Shown here piece after piece: positions 10,351-18,660 of a stretch of DNA of 64,000 nt. Positions within the stretch are counted from its first letter, which is position 1. Every line of letters begins with the position of its first letter. The notes under the pieces are model-generated. The model was given only the letters and a program-made list of their open reading frames with translations. It ran no database searches and was not told where the DNA came from. Location of the stretch: contig JAHLKT010000003.1 of the NCBI GenBank assembly GCA_020444545.1, forward strand, positions 372,001 to 436,000. The letters are read 5' to 3'. The translations under genes were made by a program, and so were the position numbers. This stretch comes from Desulfarculaceae bacterium (GTDB lineage: Bacteria; Desulfobacterota; Desulfarculia; Desulfarculales; Desulfarculaceae).

Positions 10351-11157
10351 GTGGAATCGATGCACAGCTACATAACCCAAATCAGCGACGTGGGGAACAA
10401 GTTCGGCCCCATCGTGGTCAAGGCGGTCATCCTGCTGGTGATCGTGCTCGTCCTGAGCATCTTCCTGGGCAAGATACTGGCCAACTTCCTGGTGCGCTTG
10501 GGCCTGCCCGAGCGGCGGGCGGCCATGTCGGTCACCGCCCTGCACCTGCTGGTGCTGTTCATCGGCGCGCTGGTGGTGTTGAACCTGCTGGGCTTCCCGG
10601 GGGTGCTGCTGTTCCGCACCATCGTGGTGATCCTGATGATCCTGGTGGCCTCCTACATCATCGCCAAGCCCTACATCCCCCGCCTGCCCTTCAAAAAGGG
10701 CGACACCGTGGGCATCGGGGGCAAGGTGGGCAACGTGGAGCGCATCTCCATCATGTACACCGAGATGCGCACCTTTGACGGCAAGGTGATCTTCATCCCC
10801 AACCACAAGGTGATGAACGATCAGGTGATGAACTTCAGCACCAAGCCCAACCGCCGGGTGGACGTCGACTTCTTCATCCCCTACGACCAGGAGCTGGCCA
10901 AGGTTAAGGCGGCGGTGATGGAGGTGCTCAAGGCCGACGAGCGCGTCTTGGACAAGCCCGCCCCCAAGGTGATCGTGGCCCGTTTCTCGCCCAGCTTCCG
11001 CGAGATGCAGGCCCGTTTCTGGGTGCCGCGCAAGAAGGCCATCACCGGCAAGTGGGCCCTCACCGAGGCGATCGACAACAAGTTCACCGCCGAGGGCATC
11101 AAGATGGCCTCCCCGCGCATGGCCGTGATGCAGGAGAGGGAGACCGAGGAGGCCTAG
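10351..11157 (+). CDS. Small-conductance mechanosensitive channel (MscS family)
   Basis: Inner-membrane channel of 268 aa that opens under membrane tension to release osmolytes. Three hydrophobic segments are seen (about 22-45, 63-85 and 88-108), followed by the MscS beta domain with the family pattern KKGDTVGIGGKVGNVERI and FIPNHKVMND, and a C-terminal alpha/beta domain. It has the minimal MscS length. The GTG start is fixed by a strong AGGAGG site. It stands alone between the c-di-GMP gene and a clear rho-independent terminator, so it is probably monocistronic. TM3 lacks the Gly/Ala-rich zipper typical of E. coli MscS (here GFPGVLLFRTIVVILMILVA), so gating behaviour could differ. Confidence 0.92.
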   Translation: MESMHSYITQISDVGNKFGPIVVKAVILLVIVLVLSIFLGKILANFLVRLGLPERRAAMSVTALHLLVLFIGALVVLNLLGFPGVLLFRTIVVILMILVASYIIAKPYIPRLPFKKGDTVGIGGKVGNVERISIMYTEMRTFDGKVIFIPNHKVMNDQVMNFSTKPNRRVDVDFFIPYDQELAKVKAAVMEVLKADERVLDKPAPKVIVARFSPSFREMQARFWVPRKKAITGKWALTEAIDNKFTAEGIKMASPRMAVMQERETEEA

Positions 11158-11181
11158 GCCGCCCATCCGTTCAAGCTTAAT

Positions 11182-11215
11182 CGGGCCCTGCCGCGCGGCG
11201 GGGCCCGCCTTTTTT
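11182..11215 (+). terminator. Rho-independent terminator after the MscS gene
   Basis: GC-rich hairpin with arms 11182-11188 and 11201-11207 (CGGGCCC/GGGCCCG), plus an inner self-complementary GCCGCGCGGC, followed by a six-T run beginning at 11210. It lies 25 bp after the stop codon. Confidence 0.9.
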
Positions 11216-11243
11216 AGGGGGGCCCATCCCGGAGCCGCTTCAC

Positions 11244-11273
11244 TTTGCGATATCCCATATCAGTGATAGATTA
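11244..11273 (+). promoter_or_regulatory. Possible promoter with internal dyad before the sulfotransferase trio
   Basis: A TTTGCG hexamer (about 11244) and a TAGATT hexamer are separated by 17 bp, matching sigma-70 spacing with imperfect boxes. A 13-bp dyad GATAT-CCC-ATATC (11249-11261) lies inside the spacer and could be an operator. It lies about 55 bp before the ATG at 11329. Confidence 0.35.
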
Positions 11274-11328
11274 GGTCCGTGCTCGGCGCGCTGGACGGGC
11301 CGCTTGATTTGGAGAATGACCCTAGGTT

Positions 11329-12894
11329 ATGCGCTTTTTACGTTCACGCCTCCCCCTGGCCCTGTTGGGGGCCCTGCTCGGGCTGCTGTTGCAGCTGGAC
11401 TGGCTGGCCGGCCATGGCTGGGAAGAAGCCGGGGCGCGCATCGCCGCCGGACTGGCCGGGGGCGCCATCGCCCTGTGGCTGCTGGGCGAGGCGGTTGCCT
11501 GGCTGCTGGCCCGCCTGGGGCGGGATTTCTGGGGCAACGTGGCCCGGGCCTGGCCCTATCTGGCCAGCGCCAACCTTTGGCGCGGCCTGGCCGTGGCCTG
11601 GTTGGTGCTCCTGGTCGGTTTCATGGCCGGGCTCTACGTGTACGCCAGCCGCTGTTGGCCCTACCCCCTGGTGCGCTCGGTGGAGGCCTGGCTGGCCGGC
11701 GAGGGCGACGCCACCTTCAGCGACAAGCTGGCCAACGACCTGGACATCTCCCCGTCCCGCCATCTGGTGGTCTCCAGGCACAACATCCCCAAGCAAAGCC
11801 CCTACTTCGAGCTGTCCGGCCTGCCCCTGCGCTCCCGCCGCCTGCCGCCCAAGCTGTTCCTTGCCCCCAACGCGCCCAAGGCCTATCGGGTGATCTTCGG
11901 CGCCTTCGACCTGGAGGGCAACCGCTACGCCGCGGTGCTCCTGGGCCCGGACGGCAAGCTGCGGCACTTCTGGCGGGTGAGCCAGGAGGACGTGCCCTGG
12001 AAGCACCGGGACGACGCCAACGTGTTCCCCCACGGCTTCGCGGTGGACCGCGACGGCTCCATCTACGTGGCCTATGACAACGGCACCTCGCTGACCAAGT
12101 ACGACTGGTGCGGCAACATCGTCTGGCGCCTCAGGGGCGGCTATCACCACTCCATCACCCTGGGCGACGACGGCACCCTGTGGGTGTGGGGCCCCACCCT
12201 GGACGACCCCCGCCGCAAGGACTGCCTGGTGCAGATAGACCAGAAGACCGGCAAGGTGCTCAAGGCGATCACTCTGCAACGGGTGGTGGACGCCAACCCG
12301 GAGATCGACGTCATGGGCATCCGCCAGCTGGACGAGCACGACCGCTCCACCTGGGTGGTGGACGGCGGCGGGCAGTGGCACCCCAACGACATCGACCCCC
12401 TGCCCAAGGCGATGGCCGCGGCCTTCCCCCAGTTCAAGCCCGGCGACCTGCTGGTTTCCCTGCGCTCGGTGGATTTGGTGATGGTGCTGGACCCGGACAC
12501 GCTCAAGGTGAAATGGTGGCGGCAGGGCCTGGTGCGGCGGCAGCACGACCCGGACTGGGATCCGGACGGCACCATCTCGGTGCTCAACAACAACATGCAC
12601 CGAGACTGGTCCAGCATCGTGGAGATCGACCCGCGCACCTACCAGAGCCGGGTGCTCCTGGACGGCAAGAAGTACGGCTTCTACACCCACATCCAGGGCA
12701 AGCACCAGATGCTGCCGGACGGCGGCATCTTGATCACCTCGCCCCAGCAGGGCCGGGTGTTCGAGGTGGACCGCGCGGGCAAGGTGGTGTTCGAGCTGCT
12801 CAACGTGTACGATGACGAGGGTCGCCTGCTCAACATCTCCGAAGCGTTGAGCCTCCCCCTGGACTACTTCAAGGAGTTGCCCCAATGCCCCTAG
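11329..12894 (+). CDS. Membrane-anchored arylsulfotransferase (ASST)-like beta-propeller protein
   Basis: A 521-aa protein with three hydrophobic helices in the first ~115 residues (two closely spaced, then AWLVLLVGFMAGLYVYA), followed by an extracytoplasmic beta-propeller. Repeats carry FPHGFAVDRDGSIYVAYDNG, YHHSITLGDDGTLWVWG, WHPNDIDPL and DWSSIVEIDP, which resemble the His/Asn-bearing blades of PAPS-independent arylsulfotransferases; the family assignment is by pattern and moderate. Family members transfer sulfate between phenolic esters through a histidine. Which His would serve here is not certain. The start has only a weak ribosome site. The stop overlaps the next gene by 10 bp, and a PAPS-type sulfotransferase follows, so the three probably act together on an envelope component. 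Confidence 0.72.
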   Translation: MRFLRSRLPLALLGALLGLLLQLDWLAGHGWEEAGARIAAGLAGGAIALWLLGEAVAWLLARLGRDFWGNVARAWPYLASANLWRGLAVAWLVLLVGFMAGLYVYASRCWPYPLVRSVEAWLAGEGDATFSDKLANDLDISPSRHLVVSRHNIPKQSPYFELSGLPLRSRRLPPKLFLAPNAPKAYRVIFGAFDLEGNRYAAVLLGPDGKLRHFWRVSQEDVPWKHRDDANVFPHGFAVDRDGSIYVAYDNGTSLTKYDWCGNIVWRLRGGYHHSITLGDDGTLWVWGPTLDDPRRKDCLVQIDQKTGKVLKAITLQRVVDANPEIDVMGIRQLDEHDRSTWVVDGGGQWHPNDIDPLPKAMAAAFPQFKPGDLLVSLRSVDLVMVLDPDTLKVKWWRQGLVRRQHDPDWDPDGTISVLNNNMHRDWSSIVEIDPRTYQSRVLLDGKKYGFYTHIQGKHQMLPDGGILITSPQQGRVFEVDRAGKVVFELLNVYDDEGRLLNISEALSLPLDYFKELPQCP

Positions 12895-13103
12895 CCCTGT
12901 TGCTGTTGGCCGCGCTCTTTCTGCCCGCCGAAGCCCAGGCCTACGTGGGCCCCGGCCTCGGGCTGGGCGCCTTGGGGGCCATCGCCGGGGTCATCTTCTC
13001 CATCCTGCTGGCCATCCTGGCCGTGTTTTGGTACCCCATCAAGCGCATGTTCGGCCTGGGGAAAAAGAAGCCCGCGGCCAACGAAGATGATCCCCTGGAC
13101 TGA
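12885..13103 (+). CDS. 72-aa exported or membrane peptide with YVGPGLG motif, unknown function
   Basis: Very hydrophobic small protein: signal-like segment (residues 1-19, ending AQA), then AYVGPGLGLGALG, a second transmembrane helix (about 31-50), WYPIKRMFGLGKKK and an acidic tail. Both ends overlap neighbours: its ATG lies in the last codons of the ASST-like gene and its stop lies 17 bp inside the sulfotransferase gene. Strict overlap on both sides argues that it is a real gene whose product is made in step with both partners. Small proteins with an A-Y-V-G-P-G start are, from memory, recurrent next to sulfotransferase or phosphatase genes; that link is recollection, not tested. It may anchor or scaffold the two enzymes. 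Confidence 0.75.
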   Translation: MPLALLLLAALFLPAEAQAYVGPGLGLGALGAIAGVIFSILLAILAVFWYPIKRMFGLGKKKPAANEDDPLD

Positions 13104-14562
13104 TTGGGCCAAGCTGGCCGCCCCCGCCCTGGCCGGGGTGGTGGTGCTGGTGGAGCTGGCCCGCGCCCTGCCTTTGGGGGCCAACCTCCGGCACCTGAGC
13201 GCCTCCAGCCGCCGGGCCGGACGCCTGGCCGCCTCCAAGCGCATCTCCGACCATTGGAAAGAAAAGGTGCTGCCCCACTACGCGGGCGGCATCATGGCCG
13301 CCAGCCTCATGAACCTGCTCTACCTGGCGCTCATGGCCGGGGGATTCGCCCTGGCCTTCTGCCTGGTGGGCATGTGGCTCTTGGGCGGCTGGGGCGCGGC
13401 GGCCGGGCGGCTGCTGGACCCGGCCACCCAGATCATCGCCGCGATCCTGGGCGTGGCCTACGCCCTCATGCGCATGAAGCTGGGCCCCCAGGCGGGCGGG
13501 GACTATCACCTGGGCTCCAAGGTTCTGCACCATCTGGCCCTGGACAGCAAGCTGGTGCGCAAGGCGGCCTTCGAGGCCGACTGCTCCCTGAGCCAGCGCA
13601 AGGGCCTGCCCAAGCCCCAGGGTCCGCCGGTGTACGTAGCCGGTCTGGCCCGGGCGGGCACCACCATCCTGCTGGAGGCGATCTACGCCAGCCGCCGCTT
13701 CGCCACCCTGACCTACCGCGACATGCCCTTCATCATGGCGCCCAACCTGTGGAAGGGCATCAGCGCGGGGCAGCGCCAGCACGCCGAGCTCAAGGAGCGG
13801 GCCCACGGCGACCGGCTCATGGTCAACTACGACAGCCCCGAGGCCTTCGAGGAAATCTTTTGGATGACCTTTGACCAGGGCGGCTATGTGCACCGCGACC
13901 GCCTGGTGCCCCACAAGCCGCCCCGGCAGGTGCTCATCGACTACCGCCGTTACGTGGGCAACGTGATCGCCAAGGACTCGGGCGCCGCGCCCCTGCGCTA
14001 CCTGGCCAAGAACAACAACAACCTATTGCGCATCGACGGCCTGCTCCGGGCCTACCCCCAGGCCGTGATCCTGGTTCCCTTCCGCAACCCCCTGGACCAC
14101 GCCAAGTCGCTCATGGCCCAACACCAGCGCTTTGTGGTGATGCACCGCGAGGACCCCTTCTCCCTGCGCTACATGAACTGGCTGGGGCACCACGAGTTCG
14201 GGGCCAACCTCAAGCCCTTCGACCTGGGCGCGGGCTGCCTGCCCGACGGGCCCCAGGAGCGCGAGGAATTCTCCTACTGGGTGCGCTACTGGGCCTGCGT
14301 GTATGCCTACGTGTTGGAGCACCACGCGGAGCAGGTGGCCCTGTTCGACTATGACCGTTTCTGCGCCTCGCCCGCCGCCTGTCTGGAAGAGCTGGCCCCG
14401 CTGCTGCAACTGGACAAGGCGCGCCTGGAGCCCTTCTTCGCCAAGGTGAAGCCCTCCACCCGGCACGAGCACCCGCCCGTGGAGCCCGGGGTCATGGCCC
14501 GGGCTGATGAGGTGCACCAGGCCTTGGGACGCCGGGCCATCGGAGCCAACGCCCGCCCCTAA
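13087..14562 (+). CDS. PAPS-dependent sulfotransferase-family protein with N-terminal membrane segment
   Basis: A 491-aa protein. Hydrophobic segments occur at about residues 60-105 (MNLLYLALMAGGFALAFCLVG) and 108-128, so the enzyme is probably membrane attached. A PAPS 5'-phosphosulfate loop is seen near residue 183 (YVAGLARAGTTILLEAI), and the 3'-phosphate-binding Arg/Ser region near residue 330 (ILVPFRNPLDHAKSL). Both are the standard nucleotide motifs of the sulfotransferase superfamily, whose members transfer sulfate from PAPS to hydroxyl or amino groups of sugars or peptides. Length exceeds the common ~300 aa because of the N-terminal extension. It overlaps the 72-aa gene by 17 bp. The nitronate monooxygenase gene follows by 13 bp, perhaps in the same transcript. 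The acceptor is unknown. Confidence 0.85.
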   Translation: MIPWTDWAKLAAPALAGVVVLVELARALPLGANLRHLSASSRRAGRLAASKRISDHWKEKVLPHYAGGIMAASLMNLLYLALMAGGFALAFCLVGMWLLGGWGAAAGRLLDPATQIIAAILGVAYALMRMKLGPQAGGDYHLGSKVLHHLALDSKLVRKAAFEADCSLSQRKGLPKPQGPPVYVAGLARAGTTILLEAIYASRRFATLTYRDMPFIMAPNLWKGISAGQRQHAELKERAHGDRLMVNYDSPEAFEEIFWMTFDQGGYVHRDRLVPHKPPRQVLIDYRRYVGNVIAKDSGAAPLRYLAKNNNNLLRIDGLLRAYPQAVILVPFRNPLDHAKSLMAQHQRFVVMHREDPFSLRYMNWLGHHEFGANLKPFDLGAGCLPDGPQEREEFSYWVRYWACVYAYVLEHHAEQVALFDYDRFCASPAACLEELAPLLQLDKARLEPFFAKVKPSTRHEHPPVEPGVMARADEVHQALGRRAIGANARP

Positions 14563-14575
14563 AAGGAGACGCCGC

Positions 14576-15529
14576 ATGTTCGCCACCCGGATCACCCAGA
14601 TGCTGGGCATCAAGCACCCCCTGCAATGCGGCACCATGATGTTTCTTTCCAACCCCGAGTTCGTGGCCGCCGCGGCCAACGCGGGCGTGCTGGCCTGCCT
14701 GGCCTCGGCCATGTATGCCGACGAGGCCTCGCTGGCAGAGGCCATCGCCCAGGCGCGCGGCCTCACCGACCAGCCCTTCGGGGTCAACCTGTCGCTGTTC
14801 CCGGGCCACGCCCCGGTGCCCGCCGAGCGGGTGCTGGAGATCACGGCCGAGGCCGGGGTGAAGCTGGTGGAGACCGCCGGGCGCAGCCCCGAGCCCCTGC
14901 GGCCGCGCATCCAAGAGGCGGGGCTTATGCACCTGCACAAGTGCGCCCGGGTGCGCGACGCGCTCAAGGCCCAGAAGCTGGGGGTGGACCTGGTGGCCGT
15001 GGTGGGGGCCGAGTGCGGCGGCCACCCCAGCCCGGAGAACGTGAGCACCTTGGTGCTGGCCCCCCAGGTCACCGCCGCCCTGGAGGTGCCGGTTATCGTG
15101 GGCGGCGGCTTCTGCGACGGCCGGGGCCTGGTGGCCGCCCTGGCCCTGGGCGCGGACGCGGTGCTCATGGGCACCCGCTTCATGAACACCGTGGAGTGCC
15201 CGGCCCACCCGGCCGTAAAGGAACGCCTCATCGCCGCGCAATCCAACCAGACCATGGTGGTGCAGCGGGGCATCGGCAGCGGCATCAGGGTTTTGGACAA
15301 CCACTGGGCCCGGCGGGTGCAAGAGCTGGAAGAAGGCGGCGCGGGCCTGGAAGAGCTGATGCCCTACATCTCGGGCAAGCGCACCGGCCAAGCCTGGCAG
15401 AGCGGCGACCCCGACGCCCTGGTGGTCTGCGGCCAGGTGGTGGGCAGCAGCCAAAGCACCCCGACCATAGCCGAGCTGGTGGAGCAGATCATGGCCGAGG
15501 CCGAGGCGGTGCGGGCGCGTTTGGCTTAA
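14576..15529 (+). CDS. Nitronate monooxygenase (2-nitropropane dioxygenase family)
   Basis: FMN-dependent TIM-barrel oxidase of 317 aa. The frame opens at 14507 inside the previous gene, but ATG 14576 has an AAAGGAG site 7 nt upstream and starts MFATRITQMLGIKHPLQ, the usual N-terminus of the family. The phosphate-binding and active-site segments VVGAECGGHPSPE, VIVGGGFCDGRGL and GADAVLMGTRF are present. The family oxidises alkyl nitronates such as propionate-3-nitronate; some members act instead in enoyl reduction or thioester metabolism. The stop codon overlaps the stop codon of the convergent PEP-synthase-like gene (shared TTAA at 15526-15529). Confidence 0.9.
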   Translation: MFATRITQMLGIKHPLQCGTMMFLSNPEFVAAAANAGVLACLASAMYADEASLAEAIAQARGLTDQPFGVNLSLFPGHAPVPAERVLEITAEAGVKLVETAGRSPEPLRPRIQEAGLMHLHKCARVRDALKAQKLGVDLVAVVGAECGGHPSPENVSTLVLAPQVTAALEVPVIVGGGFCDGRGLVAALALGADAVLMGTRFMNTVECPAHPAVKERLIAAQSNQTMVVQRGIGSGIRVLDNHWARRVQELEEGGAGLEELMPYISGKRTGQAWQSGDPDALVVCGQVVGSSQSTPTIAELVEQIMAEAEAVRARLA

Positions 15530-18135
15530 GCTTTGGCCGCCTCGCCGGACTCCAGGCGGTTCAGGTCGTCCTCGATCTTCTGGCGATAGTAGGCCACGCG
15601 GCGAGGGTCGGCCATGACCATATCCAGCTGCCGAGTGTGCATGAGCAAGTAGCCCACCACCTTCACCCCATCCAGGATGTCCTCGGCCGTGGCCCGCTCC
15701 ACCCGGGCCCGCAGGTTGTCCTCGCTCATCTCCACCGCGAAGCCGCGATTCTGCAGGATCTCGCCCACAAAGCGCACCCGGGCCAAACGCCGAGCGCTGT
15801 CGGCCGCGCCTCCCTTGAAGGAAAAGCTCAGGTAGTTTTCCCGCCGCCGGGGCCCGGCCAGGGCCTCCACCGCGCAGAAGTGGAAGCCGAAGCGCGATTG
15901 CAGGTTCATGAAGTGGCGCGCGATCATGAAGTAGTTACGGTTGGCGTAGCGCGTCTTGACCCCAGTGGCCAGGTTGGGGTTGGCCGTGGCCTCGAAGAGC
16001 ACCGAGGCCAGGCCCCGCCCGCTCACCGCCGGGGGGCCCTCCCAGGGGATGATGGTCATGCCGTCCCACACCGCCAGCATGGGCGCGCAGGCGATGTCCT
16101 CCAGCTTGACGTACTTGCCGCTGATCTCGTGGCTGAAGCCGTCGTCCAGGTCCAGCACCCACCATTGCATGGGCACCTGGTAATGCAGCTGCTTGGCCGC
16201 GCGGCGCGGGAAGCGGTGCTCCTGGCCAAAGGCGAACATCTCCACCACGCTCTTCTCGTGGCAGAAGCGGGTGACGTCGTGCAGGGTTTGGGCCTTGGCC
16301 GGGTCGAAGTCGGGCGAGTCGGGGTCCAAGAGGGTCAGCGGCGCGATGATCTCCAGGGAGCGGCTGAGCAGGCGTTCCACCGGACTGCCCGCCAAAAGAC
16401 CGGGGCGCGGGGCGGCCTTGCCTTGCAAGTCCTCCACCCGGCCCGGATAGATGGCGCGGCCCGAGGCGTCCACCGTGACCGTATCGCCGTCCACCAGCTC
16501 GGCCAATTGCGGGCCCAGGCCGAACAGGGCGGGCACCCCGTACTCGCGGCACACCGTGGCCAGATGCCCGGCGGCTCCGCCCCGGGCCGAGACCACCGCC
16601 GCGGCCCGGCCGGCCAAGGCGGCCCAGCGGGGCGAAGGGCGCTCCAGGGCCAGCACCACGCCTGGGGCGAAGGTGAGCGCGTCGGCCTCCCGGTTCACCC
16701 AGTGCAGGGGCCCGGCCCCGGCTCCCAGGCTGGCCACGACCCCGCCGCGCAGCAGGGCCTCGGGGCGGGAGGCGCCGCCGTCGGTGGCGGAAGCCATGGG
16801 CGCGGCGCCGCCATCGGCCGGGCGCAAGGGGCGGCACTGCAAGAGCACCAGCCGCCCTTGCTGGTCAAAGGCCCACTCCACGTCCTGGGGCGTGCCGTAG
16901 TGCGCCTCCAGCCGCAGGGCCGCACGGGCCACCGCCCTTGCCTGCTCGTCGCTGAGGCAGGGCTCCTGGGCCCGCTCGCCGGTCAGCTCCAGACGGCAGA
17001 TACCCTCGTCGGCCAGGCAGACCAGCTCGCTCTCCTTGTCCTCCACCGTGCGGCTGATCACCGTGAGAGGCTCCTCGCGGCTCAACACGAAATGGTCGCC
17101 CGCCGCCTCGCCGTCCACCACCACCCGGGGCAGGCCCCAGGCGGCGGTGAGGTGCACCCTGCGGTCGGCCGGGTCCAGGGGGCTCACGCTGTAAGCCACC
17201 CCGCCGCTGACCCCGCCCACCATGGCCAGGCAGCCCACGGCCATGGCCAGCTGGTCGTCGCGCAGGCCGCGCATCAGGCGGTAGTGCATGGCCTGGGGGT
17301 TGAAGAAGCTGGCCGCCACCTCCAGGTAGGTGGAGGCCAAAAACTCGGGAGCCACGTTGAGCTGGGTGGCGTACTGCCCGGCAAAAGAGGCCTCGGCGCT
17401 GTCCTCGCCGATGGCGCTGGAGCGCAGGGAGACCCGCACCGGCCCACCCGCCTCGGCGGCCAGCTGGGCGTAGGCCTGGGCCAGGGCCCGCTCCAGCTCC
17501 GGCGGGAGCGGCGCGCTGGTGATGAGCTGGCGCAAACGGCTGCTCAGGGTGAACAGCTCGGCCGCGTTCTCCATGTCCGCTGCCTGTTGCAGGCGCGATA
17601 TCTCCGCGCCCAGGCCGCTGTGTTCCAGCAAGAGCCGCCAGGCCGCCGCGGTGATCACGAAACCCGGAGGCACGGTGAGGCCCAGGCGATTTCGCATCTC
17701 GCCCAGGTTGGCCATCTTGGCCCCGGCCTCGTCGGCCCGGGTTTGGTCCAGCCCCGCCAGGGGCAAGACAAGCTCGTCCCCGCCGGGGCGGGCCGTTGGG
17801 GCCAGGATGTCTTCCAGCTTGCCTTGGATCTGCTTGAGGCGGGGCAACAGGGCGGGGTACTTGCCCGGAGCCAGCCGCTCCAGCTGGGCGGCCATGGTGA
17901 ACACGCTCACCCCCAGGGCGGTGGCCCGGGAGCGCACAAAGGACATGCCGTAGACCCGGCCCCCCGCGGCGGCGGCCTCCATGTCGGCCATCAGCTCCAG
18001 GGCCTTGTTGTTGGCGGCCAGGAGCTTACGGAAGCTCAGGTAGCGGGCCTTGAACTCCTCGCTGAGCCCCGCCTGGTCGGCCACGGGCTCCTCGCCGCCC
18101 AGTAGCTCCTTGAGCTTGTCCCACCAGGCGGGCAC
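15526..18135 (-). CDS. PEP-synthase-like ATP-dikinase with unrecognised C-terminal domain, paralogue 1
   Basis: An 869-aa cytoplasmic protein. Residues 1-115 are a helical N-terminal domain; ~125-445 a PEP/pyruvate-binding (PPDK_N, ATP-grasp) domain with Lys in AGAKMANLGEM, LRSSAIGED, GGVAYSVSPLDP and the Mg-ATP motif PQDVEWAFDQQGRLVLLQCRPL; ~470-555 a swivel domain with the candidate phosphohistidine His524 in GGAAGHLATVCRE. The remaining ~300 aa (QVPMQWWVLDL, NPNLATG, GFHFCAVEAL, HTRQLDM) do not resemble the PEP-binding TIM barrel. It should therefore move a phosphate from ATP to His and on to an unknown acceptor. Start is GTG with an AGGCGG site, 11 bp after a receiver gene. It overlaps the nitronate monooxygenase stop. 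Annotation as PEP synthase would be misleading. Confidence 0.82.
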   Translation of the reverse strand: MPAWWDKLKELLGGEEPVADQAGLSEEFKARYLSFRKLLAANNKALELMADMEAAAAGGRVYGMSFVRSRATALGVSVFTMAAQLERLAPGKYPALLPRLKQIQGKLEDILAPTARPGGDELVLPLAGLDQTRADEAGAKMANLGEMRNRLGLTVPPGFVITAAAWRLLLEHSGLGAEISRLQQAADMENAAELFTLSSRLRQLITSAPLPPELERALAQAYAQLAAEAGGPVRVSLRSSAIGEDSAEASFAGQYATQLNVAPEFLASTYLEVAASFFNPQAMHYRLMRGLRDDQLAMAVGCLAMVGGVSGGVAYSVSPLDPADRRVHLTAAWGLPRVVVDGEAAGDHFVLSREEPLTVISRTVEDKESELVCLADEGICRLELTGERAQEPCLSDEQARAVARAALRLEAHYGTPQDVEWAFDQQGRLVLLQCRPLRPADGGAAPMASATDGGASRPEALLRGGVVASLGAGAGPLHWVNREADALTFAPGVVLALERPSPRWAALAGRAAAVVSARGGAAGHLATVCREYGVPALFGLGPQLAELVDGDTVTVDASGRAIYPGRVEDLQGKAAPRPGLLAGSPVERLLSRSLEIIAPLTLLDPDSPDFDPAKAQTLHDVTRFCHEKSVVEMFAFGQEHRFPRRAAKQLHYQVPMQWWVLDLDDGFSHEISGKYVKLEDIACAPMLAVWDGMTIIPWEGPPAVSGRGLASVLFEATANPNLATGVKTRYANRNYFMIARHFMNLQSRFGFHFCAVEALAGPRRRENYLSFSFKGGAADSARRLARVRFVGEILQNRGFAVEMSEDNLRARVERATAEDILDGVKVVGYLLMHTRQLDMVMADPRRVAYYRQKIEDDLNRLESGEAAKA

Positions 18136-18146
18136 GGCGCGGCCGC

Positions 18147-18602
18147 CTAGGCCCCGCCGGAGGCGGCGGCGCTGAGGGCGGCGATCTTCTGCTCGGCCAC
18201 CGCCTTCTTGCGCCGCGCGTCGCTGATCTTGTCCAAAAGCTCGTCCAGGGGCGCGGGCTTTAGCATGTAGTCAAAAGCCCCGGACTCCAAGCCGGTGATG
18301 GAGGTGGGCAGGTCGGCGTGGCCCGAGAGCAGAATCACCTCGGTGAGGGGCCAGGCCTGCTTGATGCGGGCCAGCACGGTGAGCCCGTCCAGGTCCGGCA
18401 TCTTCACGTCCAACACCACCACGTCCACCGGCGGGCCGCTCAGGCGCTCCAGGGCCTGGGCTCCGCCCTCGGCGGTTATCACGCTGAGGCCCTTCCTGGC
18501 CATGCGCCGGGCCAAGGCCTCGCGGAAGGCTTCCTCGTCGTCCACCAAAAGGACGCTTGTGGGCTGCTCGTCGGGCATGGGCTTATTATAGTTCAGTTGC
18601 AA
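18147..18602 (-). CDS. Stand-alone response-regulator receiver
   Basis: A single CheY-like domain with a short tail of about 25 residues and no output domain. Acidic pocket (VLLVDDEE), phospho-acceptor Asp (VVVLDVKMPDLDG), Thr/Ser switch (LLSGHAD) and Lys (MLKPAPL) are all intact. Two starts are possible. TTG at 18602 has an AGAGGG site 5 nt upstream; ATG at 18578 gives a conventional N-terminus but lacks a ribosome site, so the TTG is kept here (151 aa, otherwise 143). It precedes PEP-synthase-like paralogue 1 by 11 bp. A stem-loop lies just upstream, so this pair may be partly insulated from the permease genes before it. Probably phosphorylated by one of the two kinases in the cluster. Confidence 0.9.
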   Translation of the reverse strand: MQLNYNKPMPDEQPTSVLLVDDEEAFREALARRMARKGLSVITAEGGAQALERLSGPPVDVVVLDVKMPDLDGLTVLARIKQAWPLTEVILLSGHADLPTSITGLESGAFDYMLKPAPLDELLDKISDARRKKAVAEQKIAALSAAASGGA

Positions 18603-18622
18603 AGCGGCCCTCTAAAATAAGT

Positions 18623-18654
18623 CCCCGGACCGCCCGCCAAGGAGCGGCCCGGGG
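18623..18654 (-). terminator. Intercistronic terminator-like hairpin inside the signalling array
   Basis: Eleven-bp stem (arms 18623-18633 and 18644-18654, one G-U pair) followed on the minus strand by ACTTATTTTA. It lies between the 231-aa membrane protein and the receiver/PEP-synthase-like pair. It could terminate or attenuate transcription coming from the sigma-54 promoter upstream. Confidence 0.55.
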
Positions 18655-18660
18655 CGCGGT

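Noticed and set aside
14626-18105. Open frame of 1159 codons on the plus strand, antisense to dikinase 1
   Set aside because: Product is low-complexity His/Gly/Arg/Gln-rich, spans the nitronate monooxygenase gene out of frame and opposes a gene with clear domains: a shadow of high third-position GC.
15526-18135. Annotation of the three large proteins as PEP synthase or PPDK
   Set aside because: The PEP/pyruvate-binding barrel is not seen and the C-terminal third is different in all three copies.
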